A stretch of DNA of 29,246 bases, from positions 1 to 29,246 of the IMG/VR virus record IMGVR_UViG_3300037231_000278; one strand, given 5' to 3'. Shown piece by piece: positions 1-7,943 of the stretch. Position numbers and translations under genes: made by a program. The notes under the pieces were generated by a model, which was given only the letters and a program-made list of their open reading frames with translations, made no database searches and was not told where the DNA came from. Every line of letters starts with the position of its first letter. Within the stretch, counting starts at the first letter, position 1. This DNA is from a virus.

Positions 1-429
1 TCACCCCGACGTCGCGGCCCTCGTCTTCGCCCCAACCCTCGGCCGCAGTTCCAGCGCCTGGCGGATGTTCCTGACGCCATGCTTCAGCTCGTCCAGCTCC
101 CGCGCGGACAGTTCCTTCATCGCCTCGAACCGTGCGTCGATCAGGCGCTGGCCGGCGGCGACCTGGTCGGCCAGGCGGCCCAGTTCGGCGGCGCTGAGTT
201 TCTGGCTGTCGGCCAGGCGGTCGCCGAGGCGCTCGATGCCCTGGGTGAGGCCCTCCACCGAAATTTTCAGCGCTTCCAGCGCGGTGACGCGTTCGCCGAG
301 GATCTCCAGGTCGCTGGCCAGGCCGTCGGTGCGCTGGCGATGGGCGCCGTGGGAGATGGCCACCGCGCCCAGGGAGGTCATCAGCATGCCCAGCGCCGCG
401 CCGCCGGTGACCCAATCCACGGCGCTCAA
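1..429 (-). CDS. Membrane-anchored coiled-coil protein at the end of the lysis block
   Basis: A 142-aa protein with one hydrophobic segment at about residues 8-27, followed by a charged, heptad-like helical region (about 36-120) rich in Leu, Glu, Arg and Ala. The tail is basic. I do not recognise a family. The start is a TTG that overlaps the stop of the upstream lipoprotein gene (TTGA overlap), so translation is probably coupled; a GTG three codons further in is the alternative. Its place directly after the endolysin and spanin-like genes, and its membrane-plus-coiled-coil build, suggest a role at the envelope during lysis or a virion-associated membrane protein. That role is inference from position only. 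Confidence 0.7.
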   Translation of the reverse strand: MSAVDWVTGGAALGMLMTSLGAVAISHGAHRQRTDGLASDLEILGERVTALEALKISVEGLTQGIERLGDRLADSQKLSAAELGRLADQVAAGQRLIDARFEAMKELSARELDELKHGVRNIRQALELRPRVGAKTRAATSG

Positions 430-713
430 GACGCCGGGCCCTCGCAGGCGCCCAGGGCCGCGGTTAGCTCCGCCTCACGGGCGATGCGCTCCAGCCGGCC
501 GGCGACCAGCAGCTTGACGCGCTGGTAGACATCCGGCGCGGCCTTCAGCGCTGCATCGGTGTCGGGATAGGCGGGCTCGGGCCCGACGGCGGGTTTGCAG
601 GCGACGGGCACGGCGACCTGGACGGTCTTGGTGACGATCTGTGGCGCGGGCGGGGTGGTGGTGCAGGCGGCCAGGGCCAGTAGGCCGAGACAGATGATGG
701 CGCGGGCGATCAT
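426..713 (-). CDS. Small lipoprotein, outer-membrane spanin (Rz1-like) candidate
   Basis: A 95-aa protein with a short signal peptide ending in a lipobox (LALAAC, Cys17), then Thr/Pro-rich sequence and a helical C-terminal half. The lipobox predicts lipidation at Cys17 and outer-membrane location. Its start overlaps the stop of the upstream TM/coiled-coil gene by ATGA. Phage o-spanins are small Pro-containing lipoproteins encoded beside or inside the i-spanin gene, and this pair fits that pattern. It is longer than many Rz1 proteins, and no sequence homology to a named spanin is claimed. It ends in a TTGA overlap with the next gene. Confidence 0.7.
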   Translation of the reverse strand: MIARAIICLGLLALAACTTTPPAPQIVTKTVQVAVPVACKPAVGPEPAYPDTDAALKAAPDVYQRVKLLVAGRLERIAREAELTAALGACEGPAS

Positions 714-1126
714 TTCAGGGTCTCCAGGATCAGGGCGTCGGCCGAGGTGCAGAGATCCGCGCCCGGCTTGGACGCGAGCACCGTGGCGGCGGCGGTTTGC
801 GCGGCGATGGAGGCGGACGACGCGGCGGCGAGCGCCTTGTCTGCGGAGGCGGTGGCGGCGTCGCTTTGCGCTTTCAGGGCGGTCAGCGAGGCGTTCTGGG
901 CGTTGAGGGATTTGGTCAGTGCGTTCTGGTTGCCCTGGCAGGTGACGAGGTTGCGGGTCGCAGCGTCGGCCTGGGTCTGAGCCGTTTTCACGCTGGAGCG
1001 CAGGCCGGCCTCGGTGGCGCTGGAGGCGATCCACAGGGCGATGAGGGCGGCCAGCAGCACGCCCGAGCACGCGCCGAGCACCGGGCCGGCCAGCTTGCTG
1101 GTCAGCCACGACAGGATGAGGGTCAT
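710..1126 (-). CDS. Inner-membrane spanin (Rz-like) candidate
   Basis: A 138-aa protein: an N-terminal transmembrane helix (about residues 15-35), then a long Ala/Gln/Ser-rich helical region with heptad spacing that should form a periplasmic coiled coil. This is the classic i-spanin layout, in which the coiled coil contacts the o-spanin lipoprotein to fuse inner and outer membranes at lysis. I chose the ATG at 1124-1126 over an upstream start 18 codons away, because the upstream extension is low-quality sequence inside a repeat-like gap. It follows the endolysin gene and overlaps the lipoprotein gene by 4 bases. The functional call rests on topology and neighbours. Confidence 0.65.
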   Translation of the reverse strand: MTLILSWLTSKLAGPVLGACSGVLLAALIALWIASSATEAGLRSSVKTAQTQADAATRNLVTCQGNQNALTKSLNAQNASLTALKAQSDAATASADKALAAASSASIAAQTAAATVLASKPGADLCTSADALILETLK

Positions 1127-1171
1127 GGGTGGGGTTCCGGGGGTTGAGGCATTTGATGGGACGGTCAAAAC

Positions 1172-1273
1172 CTTCGTCATCCCAGACGGCCCGGGGGGGG
1201 ATCCGGGACCCAGGGCCGGTTCCCAGTCGCCTGTGTCCCGGCGCTTCGCTGCGCCAGGGCCGGGATGACGAAG
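1172..1273. repeat. Intergenic inverted repeat with 12-bp perfect ends
   Basis: The element begins CTTCGTCATCCC and ends GGGATGACGAAG, a perfect 12-bp terminal inverted repeat about 100 bp across. GC-rich internal palindromic segments (for example gggacccagggcc) lie between. It fills the gap between the endolysin and i-spanin-like genes. The structure resembles the dispersed palindromic elements common between genes in alphaproteobacterial chromosomes. Copy number cannot be seen here. Confidence 0.6.
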
Positions 1274-1290
1274 AATATTGGCCGGGAGCT

Positions 1291-1725
1291 TTACGCCCCG
1301 CGATACATCGCCGCTTCGGCGGCGCGGCGGCGCACCAGGCCTTGCAGGATTTGGCCGGCCTGTTTGCTCCAGGCGACGAACTGGGCGGCGGCGGCATCGA
1401 AGTCGCCGGCGTTGTGGCGGCGCAGCAGGGTCGAAGCTTTGAAGGCGCCCGGGCCGATATTGTAGGCGAGGCTGACCATCGCATCGAACTGGTTCTGGCG
1501 GGTTTCGCCGGTCAGCGCCGCCGAGACGCCCTCGGCGAACCTACTGAGGTCGGAGGCAAACCGTTCATCGCACTGCTGTTGCGTCCAGGTCATGCCGAGC
1601 TGGATGTCCTCGCCCGTCGTTCCCCAGCCGATGGTGGGCCGGTCCTGGGGCGTTGGCAGATAGGCGGCGAACCGACACTGCTCGAAGCTCTGGATAAGGG
1701 CGATACAGGCGGGGCTGGGCGTCAT
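1291..1725 (-). CDS. Phage endolysin, GH24 (T4/P22-type) lysozyme
   Basis: A 144-aa muramidase that cleaves the glycan backbone of peptidoglycan. The family pattern is clear: the catalytic Glu15 in the N-terminal helix, then an AYLPTP stretch, Asp28 and the TIGWGTT strand (Thr31), and the helix DAMVSLAYNIGPGAF typical of GH24 enzymes. The start is the ATG at 1723-1725, which overlaps the holin-like gene's stop (ATGA); the longer upstream reading frame is not needed. Length matches small GH24 endolysins. No signal-anchor-release segment is visible at the N-terminus, so export should need the holin-like protein encoded just upstream. Confidence 0.9.
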   Translation of the reverse strand: MTPSPACIALIQSFEQCRFAAYLPTPQDRPTIGWGTTGEDIQLGMTWTQQQCDERFASDLSRFAEGVSAALTGETRQNQFDAMVSLAYNIGPGAFKASTLLRRHNAGDFDAAAAQFVAWSKQAGQILQGLVRRRAAEAAMYRGA

Positions 1726-1994
1726 GACGGGGGACGCTCCGGGTTGGGTTTCTCGGTGAACGCGGTGCCGCCGATGAGGCCGACGGCGCTGAAGCACATG
1801 GCGGGCACATAGACGGCCAGCGAACTTAAGAATGCGAACCAGACCGGCGGCTCGACGCCGCGCAGCCAGAGCGCCAGGCCGATGGCGGCGGGCAGGAGGA
1901 TCAGCAGGTTGACGAACAGCATCACCCCGAGCACCCGCCCGATCGCCAGGTAGTTGTTGTTCGAGCTGCTGAACAGCCCCAGTAGGAGATTCAT
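1722..1994 (-). CDS. Holin-like small membrane protein (two TM segments)
   Basis: A 90-aa hydrophobic protein with two predicted transmembrane helices (about residues 18-44 and 52-76) separated by a short polar turn, and a polar, Pro-rich C-terminus. It sits immediately upstream of the lysozyme gene with a 4-base overlap, the usual place for a holin that controls endolysin release. I do not recognise a specific holin family. It could instead be a generic phage membrane protein. The start ATG at 1992-1994 is the first in frame after a non-coding gap; a longer reading frame running upstream is an artefact of the acyltransferase gene's other frame. Confidence 0.65.
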   Translation of the reverse strand: MNLLLGLFSSSNNNYLAIGRVLGVMLFVNLLILLPAAIGLALWLRGVEPPVWFAFLSSLAVYVPAMCFSAVGLIGGTAFTEKPNPERPPS

Positions 1995-2046
1995 GGGTTG
2001 TCTCTGCGCGCGGGTGTTCGGTGGGGCGTGTTGCAAGAGCAGAGCG

Positions 2047-2150
2047 CGTCCTTCGAGACGCCCTACGGGCTCCTCAGGATGACGAGTATTTTGGGCTGCA
2101 TTTTCTTCGTCATGGTGAGGAGCGACGTCTTCGTCGCGTCTCGAACCACG
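2047..2150. repeat. Intergenic inverted repeat between acyltransferase and holin-like genes
   Basis: About 37-40 bases at each end form an imperfect inverted repeat: left arm ccttcgagacgcc...ctcctcaggatgacga, right arm tcgtcatggtgagga...gcgtctcgaac. The centre is AT-richer. This is a second, different palindromic element type from the one at 1172-1273. It fills the only gap between the conversion genes and the lysis block and could form a large hairpin in the late transcript. Confidence 0.55.
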
Positions 2151-2185
2151 CACAGGTGTTGTTACTGCCCGGGTGACGCGACCCG

Positions 2186-3286
2186 CTAACGCCCCTCGAT
2201 CCGCCGGGGGAACAGCAGGCGCTGGCTCCAGGCGACGATGGGGCGTTCGGCGGCATAGTGGAGGATCAGGCCGCCAAGGGTGGCGATCAGGAAGGTCGCG
2301 GCGATGAGGACCGCGCCGGGCAAGCCCGGCGCGTGGCGGCTGGCCAGGCCCAGGACCGCCGACACGAAGGCGGTGTGGGTCAGGTAGATGCAGTAGGAGG
2401 CGTCGCCCAGGCGGCGGCCGAGGTCGCCGATGAGCCCGGTTGGCGGCCGCGCCGCACAGGCGGCGGCCAGAGTGGCGCAGCAAACCAGGCCGAGGACGAT
2501 CACCTGCCAGGGGACGTCCCGCTGGTAGGCCATCGCCCAGGCCAGGGCGAAGACAGCTGCGACCCCGGCGACGGTGGCCGGCGCGGCCCAGACGGCGGTG
2601 GGCCAGGTCTCGCGGCGGCGCACATAGATCAGGCCGAGCACGACGCCGAGGCCGAACAACAGGTCGATGGGGTTGCACAGGAAGAAGGCGATGTCGGGAC
2701 CTGGGCCGACGTAGGGGCCGAACAGGCACTGGAACGCCGCCCAGGCTAGCGGCGCGAGCATCCAGGCCGCGAGCAGCCAGCGGCGGCCGGACAGGAAGGT
2801 CAGGGCGAAGACGCTGTAGAACAAGACCTCGTGCCGCAGGGTCCAGACCGGGCTGGGCGCCACGACGCCGAACGGCCAGATCACCGCGGCGCGGACATAT
2901 TCGAGGACCGGGAAAGTACCCCGGCCGCCGACGCGCAGCAGTGCGTAGCCGACGATCACCACCCACAGGAACGGCACGATGCGGGCGAACCGGCGCTTGA
3001 AGAACACCCAGGCGCCCATGGTCGGCGCCCACCCCGCGTCCACCGCGATGTAGACGATGATGAAGCCGGAGAGGGTGAAGAACAGATCCACCCCCACCGC
3101 GCCAGTCTCGAGCACGGCGCCGAAGGGGTGGCGGCCGTAGTATTTGGCCTCGGACATCATCGAGCTGACGTGGTCGAGCACGACCATGAGCGCGGCCAGC
3201 CCGCGAACGTACTGGATGCCGGCAAGCTCGTGCCGGCTGGCCGGCTTGAGCTCGAAGGCGGCCCTGATCCGCTGGACGAGGCTCAA
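2186..3286 (-). CDS. Acyltransferase-3 family membrane O-acyltransferase (receptor modification)
   Basis: A 366-aa polytopic membrane protein of the acyltransferase-3 (OafA/Oac-type) family, which moves acyl groups, usually acetyl, onto cell-surface polysaccharide. Visible family features are the N-terminal IQYVRGLAALMVVLDHV helix with Arg28 and His39, the GVDLFFTLSGF motif near residues 65-75, and about ten hydrophobic helices. The start is TTG, overlapping the stop of the SGNH gene by TTGA; the next Met is far inside the conserved region. Phages such as Sf6 carry this class for O-antigen acetylation and serotype conversion. Here it pairs with a membrane SGNH protein. The substrate is unknown. 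Confidence 0.85.
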   Translation of the reverse strand: MSLVQRIRAAFELKPASRHELAGIQYVRGLAALMVVLDHVSSMMSEAKYYGRHPFGAVLETGAVGVDLFFTLSGFIIVYIAVDAGWAPTMGAWVFFKRRFARIVPFLWVVIVGYALLRVGGRGTFPVLEYVRAAVIWPFGVVAPSPVWTLRHEVLFYSVFALTFLSGRRWLLAAWMLAPLAWAAFQCLFGPYVGPGPDIAFFLCNPIDLLFGLGVVLGLIYVRRRETWPTAVWAAPATVAGVAAVFALAWAMAYQRDVPWQVIVLGLVCCATLAAACAARPPTGLIGDLGRRLGDASYCIYLTHTAFVSAVLGLASRHAPGLPGAVLIAATFLIATLGGLILHYAAERPIVAWSQRLLFPRRIEGR

Positions 3287-4140
3287 TTCACCGCCGGAAG
3301 ATGATGGCTGACATAGGCGGCGAGCTCACGGTTCCCGGCGGGGCTGGGGTGGTAGTCGTTGTGGTAGAGGCCGGCGTTCCAGGCTGGATCATCGGCTATA
3401 CGGATTACGAACAGGTTCGCTCGATGCTCGGCCGTCAGTTCGTCTGTCAGTGGCCGAAAGCCATCGAGATGTTTGACGATATCATTCCGCACCGGCAACT
3501 CGATGAAGATCACCTGACCGCGGTAGGTCGTCAAAAACTGGTGCAAGGCCTCATGCCACTTGGCGGTTGACTCGGCGGATGGATGAGGATCATCCGAGCG
3601 GGGATCTGGCCGGTAGAAATACTTCCCAACAAGATAGATGCTCGCGAACCACGGGTGATGCGTCGGGTGAGCGAACTCGTCATCCCAGCCGTGAGCCGGA
3701 CCAAAGTCCCCCCGATTCGATAGGATCATGATCCGCTTAAGCGCGAACACCTCTGGATGACTGTTGAGCCATCCAAGTTCGTTCGCCAGCCCCCAGCCCT
3801 TTGCACCTACTGGCCAGACAATCGAGCCGGTGTCCTTCTGAAGCAGCGGACCGACTTTACCGGCCTGCTTCATGAAGCTGATGCTGCCCTCCGTCTCGCT
3901 GTCGCCGATGATCAGGCTTCCAACGGGCCGGAATGGCGCGGCGACGCCCATACCATGTTCGTTGTAAACCCAGTCACTGCGCCGCAAGAACGTGCCTCGT
4001 TGGTTTGGCGCAGAATGATATTGGTCGGCCGCATCCCGAACATAGACCGGAAATCCGGTCGCGCCCACGATCCGCAGAGTGAGCTCTCCGGCGAGCAACA
4101 GCCCCGTGAGGGCTATGACGCCAATCCATAACGTTCGCAT
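3283..4140 (-). CDS. Membrane-anchored SGNH-hydrolase-like protein, partner of the acyltransferase
   Basis: A 285-aa protein with one N-terminal membrane anchor (about residues 4-25) and a periplasmic domain. A GDS motif (Gly79-Asp80-Ser81, in SLIIGDSETEG) supplies a candidate nucleophile. DYHPSPAGN near residues 262-270 supplies the C-terminal Asp/His pair. This arrangement matches the SGNH/AlgX-like domains that accompany acyltransferase-3 proteins, fused or as separate subunits, in polysaccharide O-acetylation. It overlaps the acyltransferase start by 4 bases, so the two are probably made together. Base composition is visibly AT-richer than the tail genes, which suggests acquisition from elsewhere. 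It could also act as a deacetylase. Confidence 0.75.
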   Translation of the reverse strand: MRTLWIGVIALTGLLLAGELTLRIVGATGFPVYVRDAADQYHSAPNQRGTFLRRSDWVYNEHGMGVAAPFRPVGSLIIGDSETEGSISFMKQAGKVGPLLQKDTGSIVWPVGAKGWGLANELGWLNSHPEVFALKRIMILSNRGDFGPAHGWDDEFAHPTHHPWFASIYLVGKYFYRPDPRSDDPHPSAESTAKWHEALHQFLTTYRGQVIFIELPVRNDIVKHLDGFRPLTDELTAEHRANLFVIRIADDPAWNAGLYHNDYHPSPAGNRELAAYVSHHLPAVN

Positions 4141-4206
4141 GCTAATCCCCGTCTAGTTGCGACGCTAGGCGACGACGAGCGGCAACGCCAGTGGGCGCGG
4201 TTCATA

Positions 4207-6084
4207 TCAGTAGGGAAGCCAGGTATTTGTCGAAACATTGCACTTGGCCGCCGTGGCCCTTGTGAGCGTTCCAGGACTGGTATTCACAGCGACCGAGCCG
4301 GACGTCGTGGTCAGCGTCAGCGCGGTGATCGTCGTCGTTGTCGTGATATGCGCGACCTTCCCCGGATAATTCGAGTCGCAGCTCGGCAGCTGGACTGTCA
4401 GCGCCGCTAAGCCACCGCTGATGTTGAGGTCCAGTGTGTCTCCGGTGTCGGGGATAATGACGGTGGAACCAGAGGTCGCGGTCGTGTTGTAGGCCGAACC
4501 TTGGTCCGAGAAACCCTCGGTCGTGTACCACATGCCCTTGCCGGTCATCCCGGCCTGGCAGTTGGACTGGCCACCCATTTGCATGCAGATGAAGGTGTTC
4601 TGGCCGCCGCCGATGGTGATCGTGCCGCTGGCACCAGTGAAGCCGATAATTTGGGTAAGCACGCCCTGAAAGCCCTGGGCCTGATTATACCCCCAAATCC
4701 CCTGACTGCCGCCCAAGGTGATGCTTGAACCGAAGAAGGTCTCGCCATTGAAGGTCACGGTGCCGTTGTACTGGATCGGCGCGGAGAACTGAGCGGACTG
4801 GCCGTGGCCGGTCACATGACCGTTTTGAGTCTGGCCGAACAAAGCATTCGTAAGGGCCGTGGTGGATTTGATGTACGCGGCCACCAGCGCGTCGGCCGCA
4901 CCGCTCACATGCAGGAAGTCGGAGATAGTGAATGCCGCGCCGGTCAGGTGGGTCGCCGCCGTTCCGCCAGTTCCATACCCTCTTATGCAGGCGGTGACGT
5001 TGTTGCCGCTGACGGCGGAGACGTAGATGTACTCGCTGTCGACCTTGAGAACGCCGGTAGCCACCGTGCCCAATGTGGGCGTCAGGGCGAACGAGCAAGT
5101 TGAAGTGCTTGAAATCGCCCCGGCCAGCGTTCCCCTGACGATGATTGCCCTCAGGCTGCGGGGCGGAATGTCGTTGGCGTGATCATAGGCGTCGGCCGGG
5201 TCGCTCAGGTTGGCCTGACTGACCAGATATTCGCGCCAATCGAAGTAGTGGCTGCCGTAGATGCCGGCCAGCACGGTGTTGTCGGCGACGATGGTGGCGT
5301 AGGCGCTCGACCCGCTGGGCTCATATTCGGCATTGATGATACTGAAGACCAGGTTGTTCGGCGACGCCGCCGTCATGCCGGCGAGGTCGCCCTCGATCTG
5401 CGAAAGCTGCGTGTTGTTGTTACGGCCGGCGACGATCACCGTTGGCGCGACATTCAAGACAGCGGCATCTGGGATGAAGACCGATTGCGCGGCGCACGCT
5501 TGCGGCGCGGCCGAGAGCAACGACGACACGGTCGGATTGTCGGGGATGAAGTTGTAGGAGACTGAGGTCGACGGCGGCCCGCCAGAGCCCTGGCCCGACA
5601 ACAGACCGTGGATGCCGCAGACCGTTCCATAGAGGTAGAGGTTGTTGTCGCTGCTCGTGGTGTTGAGGAAGCGGTAGTCCGGGTCCTGGTTGGTCGCCAT
5701 GCCGCCCATTGACGACAGGGTGACGCCCTGGATCGCGGTGATCGTCGAGTAGCTGTAGTAGATCAGGTTACTGGAGAAGGTCAGCTGAATCGGCACGCCG
5801 CCTTGACGCATGGCGATCTGCGTCGATTTCTGCGACCCGATCCCGAGGTTTACGAAGGTCGTTCCGAATTGGGCCTGCAGTGCCGTGCCGAGGTCGACGC
5901 CGGAATAGTCTTCCTCGCCCCGCGCTAGGCTGTCTCCCTGGATAGTGCCATCAATACCGGCGGCGTTGGAGATGGTAGACGCCGGCGCCGGGGATGACGC
6001 GGAGAACCCAGGCGCAGGAGTCAGCATCAGCGCGGAAGCCAGAAGGACAGCAAGCGCCGGGTGGGCACGCGATAGAAGCGTCAT
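4207..6084 (-). CDS. SGNH-hydrolase tail-fibre/receptor-binding protein with signal-peptide-like N-terminus
   Basis: A 625-aa protein. Residues about 44-320 look like an SGNH esterase: TIQGDSLARG with Ser52, NLGIGSQKS as the oxyanion glycine region, VIVAGRNNN near 217-224, and an Asp/His cluster DAYDHANDIPP near 298-308. The C-terminal half (about 430-625) is Gly/Thr/Ser-rich beta-type sequence ending in WLPY, like phage fibre C-termini. Such proteins can deacylate surface glycans during adsorption. Unusually, residues 1-29 read as a Sec signal peptide (basic start, Leu/Ala core, FSA exit). A strong Shine-Dalgarno (GGAGG/GAGGGA) precedes the ATG. It may therefore be a virion protein or an exported esterase. 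Confidence 0.7.
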   Translation of the reverse strand: MTLLSRAHPALAVLLASALMLTPAPGFSASSPAPASTISNAAGIDGTIQGDSLARGEEDYSGVDLGTALQAQFGTTFVNLGIGSQKSTQIAMRQGGVPIQLTFSSNLIYYSYSTITAIQGVTLSSMGGMATNQDPDYRFLNTTSSDNNLYLYGTVCGIHGLLSGQGSGGPPSTSVSYNFIPDNPTVSSLLSAAPQACAAQSVFIPDAAVLNVAPTVIVAGRNNNTQLSQIEGDLAGMTAASPNNLVFSIINAEYEPSGSSAYATIVADNTVLAGIYGSHYFDWREYLVSQANLSDPADAYDHANDIPPRSLRAIIVRGTLAGAISSTSTCSFALTPTLGTVATGVLKVDSEYIYVSAVSGNNVTACIRGYGTGGTAATHLTGAAFTISDFLHVSGAADALVAAYIKSTTALTNALFGQTQNGHVTGHGQSAQFSAPIQYNGTVTFNGETFFGSSITLGGSQGIWGYNQAQGFQGVLTQIIGFTGASGTITIGGGQNTFICMQMGGQSNCQAGMTGKGMWYTTEGFSDQGSAYNTTATSGSTVIIPDTGDTLDLNISGGLAALTVQLPSCDSNYPGKVAHITTTTTITALTLTTTSGSVAVNTSPGTLTRATAAKCNVSTNTWLPY

Positions 6085-6088
6085 TCCC

Positions 6089-6610
6089 TCAATCCTCCAT
6101 AACAGACACGAACGCGCCGCCGGTCAGGGCGGCGGGGGCGTAGATTTGCAGGCGGCCTTTGAAGGTGGTGCTGCTCCAGGCGCCGCCTTGGGCGCCGGGG
6201 GCTGGGCCGCCGCCCAGGGCGAAGACGGAGGCGTTGGTTGGCGCGGCGCCCGAGGCGGCGGTCCCGTCGTCGCGGACCACGACAATGGTCGCGCCGGTGC
6301 AGTTCTCGACGTCGATATTGGCCCGGGTCGGGTTGGCCGCGCGGGTGGCCGCCACGACATAGCCGTCGTAGATTCCGGCGCCGAAGGTCGCGCCGATGTT
6401 AGGGATGGTGGGCGCGCCCGCGCTGTAGTCGCGGCCGGTGGATCCGGCGTTGGGGACCAGCGCCTCCAGCGCCGCGAGCAGGGCGGCGCGCTGGGTTACA
6501 TCCTCCACATGGTAGGGCGTCAGCGAACCATTGCTGTTCAGCTGGACGTCAAAGGTCTGGCTGGACCCCGCGCCGTCCTTCACCAGAAGGGTCGTGTCGG
6601 TCATCGGCAT
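6089..6610 (-). CDS. Tail-tip accessory protein of unknown function
   Basis: A 173-aa protein, rich in Ala, Gly and Thr, with short beta-strand-like repeats and no membrane segment. I do not recognise a family. The stretch SSQTFDVQLNSNGS near the N-terminus resembles short domains of other phage tail-associated proteins. The start is set by a TGATG overlap with the collagen-like gene upstream (ATG 6608-6610); a second ATG two codons on is possible. It lies between the collagen-like protein and the SGNH fibre gene, so a role as a fibre adaptor or receptor-binding accessory is plausible but inferred from position. Confidence 0.6.
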   Translation of the reverse strand: MPMTDTTLLVKDGAGSSQTFDVQLNSNGSLTPYHVEDVTQRAALLAALEALVPNAGSTGRDYSAGAPTIPNIGATFGAGIYDGYVVAATRAANPTRANIDVENCTGATIVVVRDDGTAASGAAPTNASVFALGGGPAPGAQGGAWSSTTFKGRLQIYAPAALTGGAFVSVMED

Positions 6611-6870
6611 CAAACTCCAAAGGCCAGGAGGCCGCTCTGGTTGGGGTTGGAGAAATCGAGTTGGGCCGCGCGCAGGGCGGCAATGATCAGCACCAGGGCG
6701 ACCATGGCCGCCTGGACATTGGTCGCGCCGAGAGCGGTCTGACTGTCGTCATAAGTGACGGTCGAAGCCACGCCTGGTCCGGCGGGGCCTTGCGGACCTA
6801 TGGGCCCGCGCGGGCCGCTAGGCGCGCGGATGACGGAGGTCGAGCCCTCCTCCCCGATCAGCCAGGTCAT
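6610..6870 (-). CDS. Small collagen-like (Gly-Pro-X) phage protein
   Basis: An 86-aa protein with five consecutive Gly-X-Y triplets (GPRGPIGPQGPAGPG, about residues 19-33), then a polar region and a hydrophobic helix (about 55-70). Short collagen-like stretches in phage proteins make trimeric fibre stalks. It overlaps the upstream gene by ATGA and the downstream gene by TGATG, so it belongs to the same translational unit. Its small size suggests it forms a linker or neck rather than a full fibre. The hydrophobic helix might be a trimerisation segment or, less likely, a membrane span. Confidence 0.65.
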   Translation of the reverse strand: MTWLIGEEGSTSVIRAPSGPRGPIGPQGPAGPGVASTVTYDDSQTALGATNVQAAMVALVLIIAALRAAQLDFSNPNQSGLLAFGV

Positions 6871-7223
6871 GCCAGGCCCTCGGCGATACGGGCGTGGCCG
6901 AGCAGCAGCGTCTGGGTGTCGCCGGCGGGATAGGTGACGATCAGGTCCCAGTCGTAGAGGCCGGGCGCGAGGGCGGAAACCACCGCGACCGGCGCGGTGA
7001 TGGCGATCTCGTTGGGGAGGGTCAGCGTCAGCATGCCGTTGTCGGTGGTGAATTCCGTGGCGTTGGCGGGTTGGCCGGCGAGGCGAAGGCCGAGCTTGGC
7101 CGCGGCGCCGGTGAAGTCCTCCGGCTGGCCGGGACCGCCGGCGAAGAAGCGGAACGGCTCCTCGTTCCAGTCGGCGTTTGTGTACGCGACCAGCACGCGC
7201 GGCAGCGTGGCGGCTTCAGGCAT
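6867..7223 (-). CDS. Tail-associated protein, unknown family
   Basis: A 118-aa beta-rich protein. The sequence shows alternating hydrophobic strands and a conserved-looking LYDWDLIVTYPAGDTQTLL segment near the C-terminus. Such small proteins (a Tyr-Asp-Trp-Asp strand followed by a Gly-containing turn) occur in baseplate and fibre clusters, but I cannot name the family. An AGGAG Shine-Dalgarno lies upstream of the ATG. It starts the small adsorption-gene string 7223 to 4207, all linked by overlaps or gaps of a few bases. The 265 bases upstream (7224-7488) show no convincing gene. Confidence 0.6.
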   Translation of the reverse strand: MPEAATLPRVLVAYTNADWNEEPFRFFAGGPGQPEDFTGAAAKLGLRLAGQPANATEFTTDNGMLTLTLPNEIAITAPVAVVSALAPGLYDWDLIVTYPAGDTQTLLLGHARIAEGLA

Positions 7224-7488
7224 GGGGGTGCTCCTGGGAATGAGGGGTTCAGTCCAACCCGTCGCCCCAAATCATGCCGCCTCCCCAACCTCGCGCCGGG
7301 GGGTCCATTGGATTCGGGCAGTGGGGATTGGGTTGCTGGTTGCGCCGCTGCGACCTTCGAACCGATCGCGCTCAATGGGTCCCCGGCACAGGGCCAGGGG
7401 AGACGGGGTTATATCGGGGGAACGCGTAAGGTTGGACGCCGGTGGAACTGGCGATCGCGCCCGGCGGTGGATCAGCTTTGAGTTTGGG

Positions 7489-7943
7489 CTAGCGTTTGCC
7501 GCCGGCGCTATGCTGGCCGCTGTTGTCCCCGGAGCTTTGATGGCCCCGAAGAAGCGCTATCATCCCGCTGGCAATTGCGCCGCCACCGACGACACAGCCA
7601 ATCCACTGGGCGTTGTGAAGCACGGCGAAGGCCGCCACGCCAAGCGCGGCCAGGCCAAAGATAAGCGCGGAGACTTGGCCTAATGGGTCTGTCGCACCAC
7701 CAGCCGGGCTTCGCGATCTTCTTGCGCGCGTCTATGACTCGCCTCAAGTTTGAATTCGTTGATAATCTCGGCCGCGGAGCCGGGATGGATTTCTTCAAAT
7801 GCTCTCAGCGCGTCGGGCGGCGGCAACGGACCCTGCCAGCCCTGCAACGTCATCCGCACTTCAGCGGCGGCGACGCCTTGAGTCCTTGTCGCCTGCGGCT
7901 GAACTGCGCTGGTTCGTTGTGGAGGGCGGCTACCGCGCGCCAC
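7489..7943 (-). pseudogene. DUF2335-family membrane protein, frameshifted
   Basis: The first 87 codons (7943 to 7680, GTG start; ATG at 7851-7853 is an alternative) encode the cytoplasmic part of a DUF2335 protein: WQGPLPPPDALRAFEEI, then a charged helix ending VVRQTH and a TAG stop. The -1 frame directly after continues LGQVSALIFGLAALG and a second hydrophobic segment, ending in Gly/Ser-rich sequence at a TAG at 7489-7491. Joined, they give a normal DUF2335 layout of about 151 aa with two C-terminal membrane helices. Loss of one T at the CATTAG site would explain it. A sequencing error or a real inactivation both fit. DUF2335 has no known function. Confidence 0.75.

Noticed and set aside
7028-7375. 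115-codon minus-strand frame upstream of the small tail gene
   Set aside because: Overlaps the 118-aa gene in another frame, Arg/Pro/Ser-rich, while the 118-aa frame has a Shine-Dalgarno and coupled downstream genes.
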